Source of the DNA: Nemertoderma westbladi
Taxonomy: Eukaryota > Xenacoelomorpha > Nemertodermatida > Nemertodermatidae
Direction of reading: 5' to 3'
Assembly (NCBI GenBank): GCA_032718475.1
Contig: JAUCBJ010005896.1
Span: 1 to 37,193, forward strand
DNA: 37,193 nt
Below, one piece after another: positions 20,241 through 29,785 of this stretch (the stretch's first letter is position 1; each line of letters opens with the position of its first letter). The notes under the pieces are model-generated. The model had not been told where the DNA came from. It did not search any database and worked only from the letters and a program-made list of their open reading frames with translations. A program made the translations under genes and the position numbers.

Positions 20241-20687
20241 ATGACTGAGTTGATAGAAGATGATCTTGATATCAGGGAGCGATATACCCTACCATTGCAA
20301 GCGTTTGTTGATAGTTTAATACGCGGCGACGTTAGTCAACCTATTACGGAGGACGATGGCCGTTATATCGAACCGCCAATGTCAAAGGAACAACTCACGC
20401 GTGAATTGGACTATAGAAAATTCACCGCTCGCTATACGCATCATAATGGTACGTATATGGACTTCTTAACTACTGGTCATCCTATCAATCTACATGATAC
20501 GGACGATGTCGACACCGAAAGGGAAATGGTCCTATTTAAATATCATACCCAGCGGAGTCGGAACGATAAACTGAGAATCGAATGCGAAAATTCTATTCGA
20601 AATCGACTCGAAAGAGAAGACGTTAAAGAACCGGGTAAACGCAGTGACTCCCACGAATATTTGGAATTCTTGAGAGAAACATTGTAA
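20241..20687 (+). CDS. Unrecognised protein, N-terminal part of the accessory coding region of copy B
   Basis: 148 codons from ATG, hydrophilic and highly charged, with many Asp, Glu and Arg (MTELIEDDLDIRERYTL at the start). No transmembrane segment, signal peptide or Cys/His cluster is visible, so it does not look like an envelope protein. I do not recognise the family. Coding character continues beyond the stop in the +2 frame (LKKDHQRFPYKTCVFG from about 20690), so the stop at 20687 probably results from a frameshift near 20660. It lies between the pol remnant and the 3' LTR, inside the target-site duplication, so it travels with the retroelement. It is less AT-rich than the sequence before it. 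It may be a captured gene or a subfamily-specific extra ORF. Confidence 0.55.
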   Translation: MTELIEDDLDIRERYTLPLQAFVDSLIRGDVSQPITEDDGRYIEPPMSKEQLTRELDYRKFTARYTHHNGTYMDFLTTGHPINLHDTDDVDTEREMVLFKYHTQRSRNDKLRIECENSIRNRLEREDVKEPGKRSDSHEYLEFLRETL

Positions 20688-21777
20688 AACTGAAGAAAGA
20701 TCACCAGCGTTTCCCCTACAAGACGTGCGTCTTTGGTATTATTACGATGAATGTCCTAGACCCAACTGACAAATGGAAAGACATAAACATCCGCGGAAAC
20801 GTTGAGCTAAACACAGTTTTACTCTCTATATTTACGGGAGTTTTGAGCGAAACTTGTTCGATGTATCACCTACGCTCGCTCGACTCAAACGATCCTTAAA
20901 TAAACCCATGATCAGAGTTCCGGAATACTCGGTCAGACATCCCTGTTCCCTGGTGAGACCTCAGACTCTTGATCCTAATAGTATCACGGATCCTCCCAAA
21001 CTGCACTCACTGTTCAAAGATCTAGTGTTACCCGAACAATTAGTCGGTGGCACTCCGGTTGTGGGCTCCCTAGATATTCGTCCATCTTACCTAGTCGGAT
21101 TGGGACGCGGACACCTAATATCGCCGTTCAACCCGTATAATCGTCCCGGTTTAACCCGATACAACCTGTCACCGAGGTGGAGGAGAAAATTGTATGCACG
21201 CGTTAGAAACTATTCGATAAAAGATCGGAAAAGGAACCTACGATTGTTTAGAAAAACGTAAATTGCAGCAACAAGTCCAAGCGGTAAACGAATTAGCTTT
21301 ATCTCAGTTCGATCGGGAAATCCAGAATATCTAAGAAGATATCGAACTTGGACGACCCTACTCTCTAAACGAGTTTTAGACGAATGCTTCCAACGACAAG
21401 CGGAGGAAAATCAGCTCTAGGAGAAGCATATCGATTTCGACAGAGCCCGAGAACGCGAGTCGGAAAGAACCATCAAACCGAGGAAATTTCTCACTACACA
21501 CGGTCCACCTACCGCTCTCGTGCAAACGACCCGTCAGGGACCAGTAAGAGCTGCTGTCTTGAAACGCGCTCTGAAGGTTGTTCGACCTCGTTCCACTGAG
21601 GTTGATACTGATCAACCGAGTACCTCGACCGGCGGATACACCGACCGTCATCCTAAACCTTCCGATGCAATTGTATTGCACCCTTCATCCAGGAGTTATA
21701 GCCCTCCTAGTAAAGTGGCTCGCCCCAAAGAGAAAAGGACTCTTGCTAGCCTCAAAAAACTGCGTAAACTCGCGTAG
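20688..21777 (+). pseudogene. Decayed continuation of the accessory coding region of copy B
   Basis: Protein-like sequence continues in shifting frames: frame 2 from about 20690 to 20840, then frame 1 from about 20797 to 21261 (SPTLARLKRSLNKPMIRVPE, rich in Pro, Arg and Leu), then a Gln/Glu-rich likely coiled coil at 21250-21430 interrupted by TAA and TAG codons, then frame 1 to the stop at 21775 with a basic, Ser/Pro-rich tail (EKRTLASLKKLRKLA). At least two frameshifts and three nonsense codons are needed to explain it as one gene of about 500 residues. The family is unknown to me. The tail looks like a nucleic-acid-binding or nuclear-targeting segment, which is only an inference from composition. 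Confidence 0.45.
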
Positions 21778-21865
21778 GAAGGACTAACTGTTTAGAGTAT
21801 TTTTATATTTTAGAAACTGTGATTTTTTATATTTTATAGAATTAAATCCCATTTTCTGGGAGCCG

Positions 21866-23029
21866 TGTAAAAGCTTTTGCGGATATAACCAGTCATTTCT
21901 CCGCAATGTACCGTGTAGGTGCTTTTAGCGGACATAACAAGCCATTTTTACCCGTTATGTCTGTATGCGTGCTTTAGCGGACATAACTAGCCATTCTGCC
22001 GCAATTCGCTTAATACTCTAAAAGATGACTCAGATGACGCAATCTGTCAGCTGATTTAATGCCAGCGTGGAGCTTTTCTTTGTTCTTTGTTCGGCTCGCT
22101 CGACCAATCAGAGCGATTTTCATTTTGTGTTGACCAGTGCATACAGAAACCCACGCAATTCAGTCAGTGTGTATCTTTCTAAGCCCAGAACACCGGCTTA
22201 GGATTCTTCTGTACTTCTGTGGAAGTTTCAGACTTTGACCTAAACCTCAGAAACATCAGATGGCTTTGATTAAAGAAATGTAAAACTATTAACGCAGCAC
22301 ACCGCCACATCGCGGCATTACGCAACGCGATTCAACTACACATACTGACTGTTCACCGCATTATTTGATTCTGTTATTAATTGGTGTTACTGTGTTATGT
22401 TGGTATATATTGCTGATATATTTGGAAAATACCGATGAATAATCATAAAACCCTCAATCTCTTTGATTACTAAAGGTTAGAGGAACAGGTTTACCGGTAG
22501 CAACTGCGACTTACATTATAGTGGTTTTTGTGTGAATTGAATGCTATTTCATAATCCCTACATGTGTCAGTTGCGATCCTCCTTATATATGATCAAATTC
22601 AGTGACGGTCGGCAGATCAGTGCGCAGTAGTGTGAACTAGTGTGAAGTCGTGTGAAGTAGTGTGAAGGTTAATAAAGCATCTCCTAAAGAATGCGCCTTT
22701 TACGAAACTCAGTAGCCATCCAGTTGTGATTAGTATAAGTCATAACTCTGTTTTATACTTAAAGCGCCACGTCCTAAAGGAACTGTTAATATTTCCCCGA
22801 AAGTAAATATATTGTCAGAGATTATATATTAACGATCAATCGAATAATACAGTAGGTCTACACTGCAATCACTATCAAAGCATCCGAATCCAGTCTCCCT
22901 TAACTGTGGGTGAATGGTCGCGCACAGGCTGTCTTCGGCTGATGTACCTTCAGTACATTAAATAATTGATATACAAAAAGACACCTAAAATTGGCAGGTT
23001 AAACTGCTAAAGGTCTAAAAGCGCGAACA
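21866..23029 (+). repeat. 3' LTR of BEL copy B (1,164 bp)
   Basis: Runs from TGTAAAAGC to GCGCGAACA and is nearly identical to the 5' LTR. It lacks the 25-bp segment of the 5' LTR and has one extra T near its end. It is followed at once by ACCAA. Confidence 0.93.
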
Positions 23030-23034
23030 ACCAA
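23030..23034. repeat. Right target-site duplication of copy B (ACCAA)
   Basis: Identical to 10294-10298. It marks the return to host DNA. Confidence 0.92.
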
Positions 23035-23133
23035 GTCTCCTTCTTGGGTTATGCGTGCATTAACTATTGCATAGAGATCCATTCCAAAACCCTTTGCCTT
23101 CAATAATGGTGCCCTTGTCAATAATGTAGCCAT
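23035..23133 (-). other. Possible small host open frame interrupted by copy B
   Basis: On the minus strand, ATG at 23133-23131 opens a frame reaching the target-site duplication. Taken across the empty site it continues at 10293 and stops at 10238-10236, 53 codons in all. The part beside the element reads protein-like (GFGMDLYAIVNARITQEG). No family is recognised, and the length is compatible with chance. Confidence 0.25.
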
Positions 23134-25298
23134 CGATGACTTTCTTTAGTAAAACCTAATAAGTCATAAGATCACATGAATGAATAAGCTAACTGGTGCT
23201 GATAGGAGCTGCATTGCGGACTGACAGCTACAGTACCACATTACTACCTGGTACAGTTAGTACTGTTGGAGGATCTCAGAACCTTTGCATGGCAGTGGAA
23301 AATGAACACCCGAATAATCAATGTGTTCTAATAGTTAATTTTTGCCCCACTGGGTTAACCCATGTTGGTGTTTCCATTAATATTGATCATTCTACATTCA
23401 GTCTTATCAATTAGTGTTTGTTTACCGTGCAGATAGACTGACTGTCTTATATGATTTCAACATTTGTGGGCTTATCTAGAAATACATACTGTATGTAACT
23501 ACAATTAGAACTAAATAATATATGTATGTTTGCTTATAAATTACATTGATTTATTGTGCAAATAAGTAATAATCATATGTTTGTTGAAATATTATAAATA
23601 ATATAGACATAGAACAAATTAATTATTATTGTAACAAACAATAATTTTATTAATTCCTTTTCGGATTATTACACAATCAGTAGGTAGATATCTAACGGAT
23701 TTTATGATCAAAGTAATATAGGAATATTATTCAAAACAATTTAATTGTATTTGTACACCCAAAATAAGCTCTCTCTCTCCCTCCCCAGTTCAAATTCGCA
23801 TTCCCATTATTCTTTTCATCACATCCTTTGCTCGCAGTAAACCATTATTGTACTGTATAATTTGGATATGTGGTGTGTCTGATCCAGGATGCGGAATAAC
23901 ACAAATTACCGGTACAGTCACTGACTTGTGATACGTATAGCCGGTGTTCACCTGTTAAACGTCACGGTTCGGATAGTAATCCATGAATATTATGAGAACG
24001 TTGTCAGCTGTTAGTCCCATTTTTTTTGTCACATATATAGCAAGCAGTGTACTGTATTTTTAATTTTTTAAAATAATCGAATCGTACGGCAGAAGAACTC
24101 GTTGTCATGACAACGGATAAATTGTTAAAATAAGTGTAAACAAGCACGGTGTGGTATGTTCTTGTTGATGTTCCTTCCAATTTTCAATGTCAAGTAAGTG
24201 TATTTTTGGTTGCTCCATTCTGCTATTCCATTGGGAAGTCAAGATTTCTTAGCTGTAACCAATAAACGGATGCCATATACGGTCCAACGCGAGCTTAAAC
24301 TGTGGCACTGTCCGCTAAGGGGACACACAAGCAGTGACACACTAAATGGTGTCAGCAGTCGTACCCAATGAGACCATTGATCCGGCTGACCCAACACTCG
24401 CTGACGCTTCCAGCCACATTAGCAGTAAGTTTAAGTAAGCGTACCACCTACCGTGGAAGGCCATGGACTTGTACGGAATTGTTCTTTCAGAGGTTGCGTG
24501 GTCTCATATTCAGGTCTTGCACACGGCCAGTTTGGAATGTTTATACAACATCCAAACTGCGTCAGTCACTCCTATCCTAAAATCATCCACCGTTTAGCCA
24601 ATGCACTCTCTTGTTCCTCTTGTAGGAGGAATGTATGTTGGACGTATGAATGTGTTTGAACGTTTTGAGGATTTTTAGAGCATTGGACGGCCAAAGATGG
24701 AAATGCACATGAACGATTGTGCACAACGATACCATGTCAACACTTCGAAAGGAAATCAGTGCCCATGACAACACTTCGAATAACGAAAACTAACATTTTT
24801 GTAAACTTGTAACTTTTTTATAATTTAATAATTAATATCGTATTTATTCCAAGGTAAAATTAAAGCTAAATATTATATTATATTATGTTTCATGCAGGAT
24901 TTCATGCTAGGATACAATAATTGTCTACGTATTAGCATGGGGTAAAACTTTACAATAAAAAGGCGCTCGTCAAACCAATATTTCGAAGTGATGACCATAA
25001 ACCTGCACATCAACATCGTGATACACCGTGGCGAGTCCAATACATGTTAGTTAGCTGACGCATGATGAGAAGCTTCTCCTTAAAAAAGTATAATCTATAG
25101 GGTTTAAATGCCAATACAGTATCCATTATTGTTAATAGAAATTAGGCGGTATTTGATATTTTGAATCATTACTCAACATTTCCTATGAACGGTCAACATC
25201 AATATTTAGTCTATTAAAACAGTTAAATACAAAGCAGTTGATTGCTCCATTGTTGATGATAATCAAATTACTCTCGCTACATTCTACTATATACGGAA
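23134..25298. other. Noncoding host DNA
   Basis: AT-rich with only short open frames. I see no recognisable gene, RNA or mobile-element signature. A pyrimidine tract of CT repeats is near 23770-23790. The 24300-24770 stretch has higher GC content and overlapping short frames but nothing recognisable. Confidence 0.5.
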
Positions 25299-26570
25299 AT
25301 GGAGGGTTACGTCCCGGTGGCAAAAGAAGATACGCAAATGGGAATGACGAGAATGTTACCTGAAGAAGAATACGACGACTTTAGCCGAGAGCCGGATAAT
25401 ACCAACGGAAACGGGGGGCCAATACAAGTTGACGATGGTTACCAGTTTGTTAATTACAAGGGTGAGCCAGTAACCAGTAAAGGAGAAGTAGTCGCGGAAC
25501 CAGTGAGAAGTAAGAATAATGCAGTCAGGCAACCAATAAGTAGTAAGGATGATACAGTCATGGAAAAGGAACCAATAAGAAGACAGGGAGCTACTAACGA
25601 AGCAATCCTGATGCAGGAAAGTGCGAATATGGATAACTCACTGAAAACATCTGTAACTTACGACCATATCCAGGACACAAAAGTTCGATCGAAGTACCCC
25701 AAAATTCTGTGGGTATTGATATCAATTATTGGGATACTTATTCTAATTGTTGTCATAGCAACAATTGTTGCGACTATGGTTGCAAATAAAGGATTCCTTG
25801 CCGATAAACTTGATATTTTGGAACAATCAACCAACCAACAAATACAGATGCTGAATAAGGAAATTGTTAAGCAAAAAAACCAATACAACGAACTTGAGGT
25901 TCACCTTAAAGAAATATCGGATAAATTCAATGTACACCAGAATAAATTATGTTATGACCACCAAGAGAACAATACCATTGCAATACAATACAGCCATGTT
26001 TTTAAAGACTGGGTCAGGTGTGAGACAACAGTCCCCAATGGACCATGGTTGGTAATACAAAGACGAATTAATGGAAATGTCAAATTCAATGAAAATTGGG
26101 AACTTTATAAAAAGGGTTTCGGTGATGCGAATGAGTTTTGGTTAGGGTTACAATCCATGTACGAGCTTACAAAGGATGTCGGTTTAGTAATGAGAGTTGA
26201 TCTGTGGTGGAATGGAATCTATAAATACGCTGAGTTTGAGTATTTTAGAGTTCAGTTTGCCTCTTCCGAATATAAGATGAATGTGTCTGGGTTTTCTGGT
26301 ACAGCCGGCGATAGCTTAGCCTATCACAACGGCGCTTTCTTCTCTACTATTGATGACGACAATGACTACACGGATAATGAGAACTGCGCGGATGTATTCC
26401 AGTCGGGATGGTGGTTTAGGGAATGCGATAAGTCGCTAAGCTACAAGCGGCAGTCCAACCTAAACGGCGTTTACGGTTTAGGGAATTACGAGGGGGTCTA
26501 CTGGGAGACATTCACAGGGGCTGAGTCAGCAGACAAGGTGGAAATAAAACTCAATGTCCGCGGAATATAG
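25299..26570 (+). CDS. Type II transmembrane protein with fibrinogen-related domain (FReD)
   Basis: 423 codons in one exon. Residues 1-135 form a hydrophilic cytoplasmic tail with loosely repeated EPV/SK segments (EPVTSKGE, EPVRSKNN, QPISSKDD). Residues 136-163 form one very hydrophobic membrane span (ILWVLISIIGILILIVVIAT), with no N-terminal signal peptide. Residues 165-215 look like a coiled-coil stalk. About 232-423 is a FReD: GPWLVIQRRINGNVKF, NEFWLGL, AGDSLAYHNGAFFST, a calcium-site-like DDDND (352-356), the cysteine pair C363 and C376, and SNLNGVYG. C218 and C241 may form the first disulfide. NNT (224) and NVS (328) are possible N-glycosylation sites. The layout is that of FIBCD1-like pattern-recognition receptors that bind acetylated or carbohydrate ligands. 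The single exon suggests a retrogene or an intron-poor family. Confidence 0.9.
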   Translation: MEGYVPVAKEDTQMGMTRMLPEEEYDDFSREPDNTNGNGGPIQVDDGYQFVNYKGEPVTSKGEVVAEPVRSKNNAVRQPISSKDDTVMEKEPIRRQGATNEAILMQESANMDNSLKTSVTYDHIQDTKVRSKYPKILWVLISIIGILILIVVIATIVATMVANKGFLADKLDILEQSTNQQIQMLNKEIVKQKNQYNELEVHLKEISDKFNVHQNKLCYDHQENNTIAIQYSHVFKDWVRCETTVPNGPWLVIQRRINGNVKFNENWELYKKGFGDANEFWLGLQSMYELTKDVGLVMRVDLWWNGIYKYAEFEYFRVQFASSEYKMNVSGFSGTAGDSLAYHNGAFFSTIDDDNDYTDNENCADVFQSGWWFRECDKSLSYKRQSNLNGVYGLGNYEGVYWETFTGAESADKVEIKLNVRGI

Positions 26571-26782
26571 CGCTGTTGAATTACTCGTTACAAACTTTCG
26601 TATACTTTGAATTACTCGTGTACAACAGGACCAGGGACATTTAATTGCGTAAACTTAATTTAGTCAATATTAGTCCACGAATAAACATCGATACCCGAAC
26701 GTTACGTTACGCTGTATGCATGAAACATGGTTGCCATTGCAACAATATGTAACATAATGCAACATAATGTAGTAATAGCTAT
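26571..26782. other. Noncoding DNA downstream of the FReD gene
   Basis: An AATAAA-type signal is present at 26681-26686, about 110 bp after the stop codon, and could serve for polyadenylation. Nothing else is recognised. Confidence 0.4.
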
Positions 26783-26924
26783 TTACATACTTGTGTGTAT
26801 AGTAGCACTTTACAGTGTGATGATCCGAGTGGCTTTGTTACACGAACGAGCGTAGTGAGTGAGTGAAAATAAAGCCACGAGGATCAGAACACTGTAAAGT
26901 ACTTTGCAACAAGTATGTATGTAA
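26783..26924. mobile_element. Foldback MITE-like element (142 bp)
   Basis: Imperfect 54-bp inverted arms at 26783-26836 and 26871-26924 (TTACATAC...GTGGCTTT against AAAGCCAC...GTATGTAA) surround a 34-bp centre containing ACGAACGAGCGTAGTGAG. Shared inner blocks are GCACTTTACAGTGT or its equivalent and GATCC. No coding capacity and no clear target-site duplication. Confidence 0.7.
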
Positions 26925-27477
26925 TTTTATTCCTATATGTTGCTGTATAAAATAAATGTAACAATGACATAAATTATGTTATAAAAAAGTTAGCTTATAT
27001 TTATGGTGGCGTTTGGTTGGAGCCATGTTAATAGCTACTGGTTATTAATAGCTACCGCTAGGTAATGCAGTAGGCCTATTTAGCTGTCAGGCAATTAATT
27101 ATAAATGCCACCTATTGTTTACGTGATAACCAATGCCGCCGTAACTTTACAGCTCGCCGTAATTGGTTACCACATAAACAAGGGACATTACAACACCAAT
27201 ACAATGCTAATGTACAGGCCAATACAATGCTGCTGCTGTAATGTCCTCAATAGTTGTAAAGTGCTTAAATGGCTACTGTTAGTTTTGAAACAGGACAATC
27301 AACGAAAGATTGAAATAGGGGCGAAATCTAGCCATTCGCTCTAATTAATGGCAGAACCCCAACATCTCAGTGCAAAGGATTGTCATGGGGAAATTAAATG
27401 CAATAGCGATAAAACTTTAAATTTCATTTAGATAACTGCAGACGTTTAGGTTTATTACTTAAACATTATAAATGTAC
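26925..27477. other. Noncoding stretch
   Basis: Contains a 79-codon open frame (27105-27344) without recognisable similarity, probably chance. TTAATAGCTAC occurs twice near 27027-27055. Confidence 0.4.
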
Positions 27478-27594
27478 AAATAATAGAGTAAGTGTTACAA
27501 ACGGGAAACAGGGTCTCAATAAATTTAAATTTACCAATAAAGATAGCATAGAATATACCCTGTTTCCCGTTTGTAACACTTAGCTCTATTATTT
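27478..27594. repeat. Near-perfect inverted repeat with 36-37-bp arms
   Basis: The left arm 27478-27513 and right arm 27558-27594 differ by a single 1-base indel. The core is TGTTACAAACGGGAAACAGGG and its complement. The 44-bp loop is AT-rich. It could be a MITE or a transcribed hairpin. Confidence 0.85.
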
Positions 27595-27718
27595 GGGCAT
27601 CACGAAAAGTATCATTGTATTGTATTGTATAATTTTTAGGTTTGATTGTATAATACACCAAGGAGAACTCGTAGAGCACACCTATAAAGAGTATAATAAA
27701 TTGCACATACCACTGAAA

Positions 27719-27947
27719 GTCAAAGGTTACAAAGAGTCAAAGGTTACAACGGGACAAAGGTTACGAAATTCCTTTTTCGAAAATGGCGGGTCAAAGGTTA
27801 CGAAATTCCTTTTTCGAAAATGGCGGGTCAAAGGTTACAAAATACCGAGTCGATGGTTACAATTAGCGAGTCAAAGGTTACACCATTCAAATACAAAAAG
27901 AAATTAGACACGAGACAGGTTAAAGCATCACACACGTCAAAGGTTAC
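27719..27947 (+). repeat. Array of GTCAAAGGTTAC motifs
   Basis: Copies or near copies start at 27719, 27736, 27753, 27790, 27827, 27849 (GTCGATGGTTAC), 27870 and 27936. Two of them sit in a 37-bp tandem unit with CCTTTTTCGAAAATGGCGG (27764-27837). The motif resembles extended nuclear-receptor half-sites, though the final bases differ. Confidence 0.8.
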
Positions 27948-27959
27948 AAAATACGCTCC

Positions 27960-29489
27960 AACATAGGTGGAGAGTTTCCCACAGAAAGCCGCAGTCAACA
28001 CACAACTTGTCACCTCGATTATTAGGATAGCTCAGCATTCGAATCAACAACGTATTCACCCATTGCTTCATGATCCCAATTCTATTGCTAACGCCTCAAC
28101 TTAACACTCGTACATAGAAACCAGCTATTGCAGCTAGAAACGGCACAGTTCTATGAGCAGTGCAGTGGCGGGGTGTTGGAGTGTATGATACTGGCATCAT
28201 ACAATACATAACTAACTTAAGTGCAATTGGAGTTCGTAAGTGTAGTGTGGTCAGAACGTAAACGATTAGAGACTGTTATTATCATTTATTGTTAAGATGG
28301 TTTATATTATTATCATTAAAGTTGTTTTGATTTAAATTAAGAAGCACTTAATGACGTAATTCTAATGTTTGTTTGATCAGTATTCCCTCACCCCCGTCCC
28401 CCGATTGCACTCTTCCCCAGGTCCAATGGAAGTATTGTGAATATTAATATCCTATGCATACCTACGTACGTACACCTTTAACGTATACATGAACAATTAC
28501 ATCCTGATATAACCGCTCTCTTCTATAGAGTTTACAAACGGGATTAGATTAGATTAGATTGGAGCTTATTGTCATAACAAAGTAAGATGTTGCCAAACGT
28601 CTGGTAAAACAACATTAAATGACTCACACACATGTGGCAATAAACGACTAATGTAACATAAGAAATGTGACCAACACCAAGCAACATGTGATTATTACAA
28701 ACAAACAAATATGCGATTCCATTTATGTTAAAAATCTCAACATTGTTTAAAAATTTCAGAACGCTACGTTCGCCGTTATGTTTTACTATTATGCAATTTT
28801 TCAACAATAACAATATTCATGTGTATTAGTATTATGAACTATATGAACACAAAAAGAGTGTAACAGCCACAATTTCCTCTCCATTTACTGCATAACGCCT
28901 TAACCTAGCAACCAAACATAATATTCATAACCAGCGAGTTAATGTAATGGAACGATGCCTTTCGTGGCGTAAGCATACTCAAATGATTATTAAATATAAT
29001 TCCAGACATTATCTCAACTCAAATGATTATTATTTATGTCGATTTATCCCTTATAATTTATCTACTTTCATGTATATACTTTATTATACACCTTTACCAA
29101 AAATGAAATACGAAACTGTTTTTTTAAACTCTTATACCGCCCGGCCCGGTCATTCTATCTACAGCCTAGAGATTGTTGTAGGTAGGTAGTTTGCTGTAGC
29201 AGTGATAGGATTCACTGTTATTGTATTGAACCAACACAATAATTACGCTACGTATTTCGCTGTATGTTTAGTTTACTTCAGCAGTGCCTATTAACGTGAC
29301 TTATCATAAGTTGTTTTGTAGTAATATAAAGTAATTTATGCAGTAAATAATTATTTACGGTGATTGTAATATTAATTACATATTTAAATTAAGCATTAAT
29401 AATATTAATTAATAATATCGTTCAATTAAATAAATAACGAGTATAGGAGTAATAAACTTTCGACCGGTTGAGTTATAATTTATCGAGCC
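27960..29489. other. Noncoding DNA
   Basis: AT-rich. A GATTAGATTAGATT microsatellite lies at 28542-28560. No gene or mobile element was recognised. Confidence 0.5.
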
Positions 29490-29785
29490 GTTGGTACAAA
29501 TTAGAGAAAGGTAAACAAGTAAAGAAAAGGTAAAAAAGTAAAGTTTCAGGTCCTCCCTCATGGATTACGCGCAAAGTCTGACGACATATTTCTAGTGACG
29601 TCATACCAGCGATCTCAATTGGCTACCATTTAAGGAGGCACGTCATCGTTGTGCCCTGGTTTGTCCCTTAAAAGCATTCGTGCCGAAACGGAAACTGATC
29701 GGTCCCCCATGCTGGGATCGAACCCACGAACTCCGGATTGGATTTCAAGGCAACGGATTTAACCATTACACCAGGGGTGGAAACT
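29490..29785 (-). mobile_element. tRNA-derived SINE-like element
   Basis: On the minus strand the head has an A box TGGTGTAATGG (29773-29763) and a B box GGTTCGATCCC (29724-29714), about 40 bp apart as in pol III promoters. CCTTGAAATCCAAT between them resembles the anticodon arm of tRNA-Ser(UGA). The acceptor and T stems do not pair well, so this is not a functional tRNA gene. A body of about 200 bp follows and ends near 29490-29545 in a TTTAC/TTTT-rich tail. No flanking duplication was found, and the far border is approximate. Confidence 0.6.

Larger units (their letters stand above)
10299..23029 (+). mobile_element. BEL/Pao LTR retrotransposon, copy B, complete but internally deleted
   Basis: LTRs of 1,188 and 1,164 bp flank an internal region of about 10.4 kb, all bounded by ACCAA duplications. 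The internal order is leader, gag, zinc knuckles and protease start, protease remnant, a scar where RT and RNase H are missing, RNase H end and integrase C-terminal remnant, a 1.7-kb noncoding stretch, an unrecognised decayed coding region, then the 3' LTR. By my count the LTRs differ by about 10 substitutions, one 25-bp indel and one 1-bp indel, roughly 0.9 percent substitutions. The element cannot make its own RT or integrase, so a recent insertion implies help in trans. No clear polypurine tract is visible just before the 3' LTR; the last bases are CTGGGAGCCG. Confidence 0.93.

Noticed and set aside
20241-21777. Retroviral envelope gene in copy B
   Set aside because: No signal peptide, no hydrophobic membrane anchor and no cysteine pattern were seen.
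27105-27344. 79-codon plus-strand frame with hydrophobic start
   Set aside because: No recognisable domain or gene structure; length is compatible with chance in this composition.
27700-27950. CRISPR-like array
   Set aside because: Animal genome; motif is 12 bp with irregular spacing and no associated genes.
29700-29780. Functional tRNA-Ser gene on the minus strand
   Set aside because: A and B boxes and a Ser(UGA)-like anticodon arm are present, but acceptor and T stems pair poorly and a SINE-like body follows.
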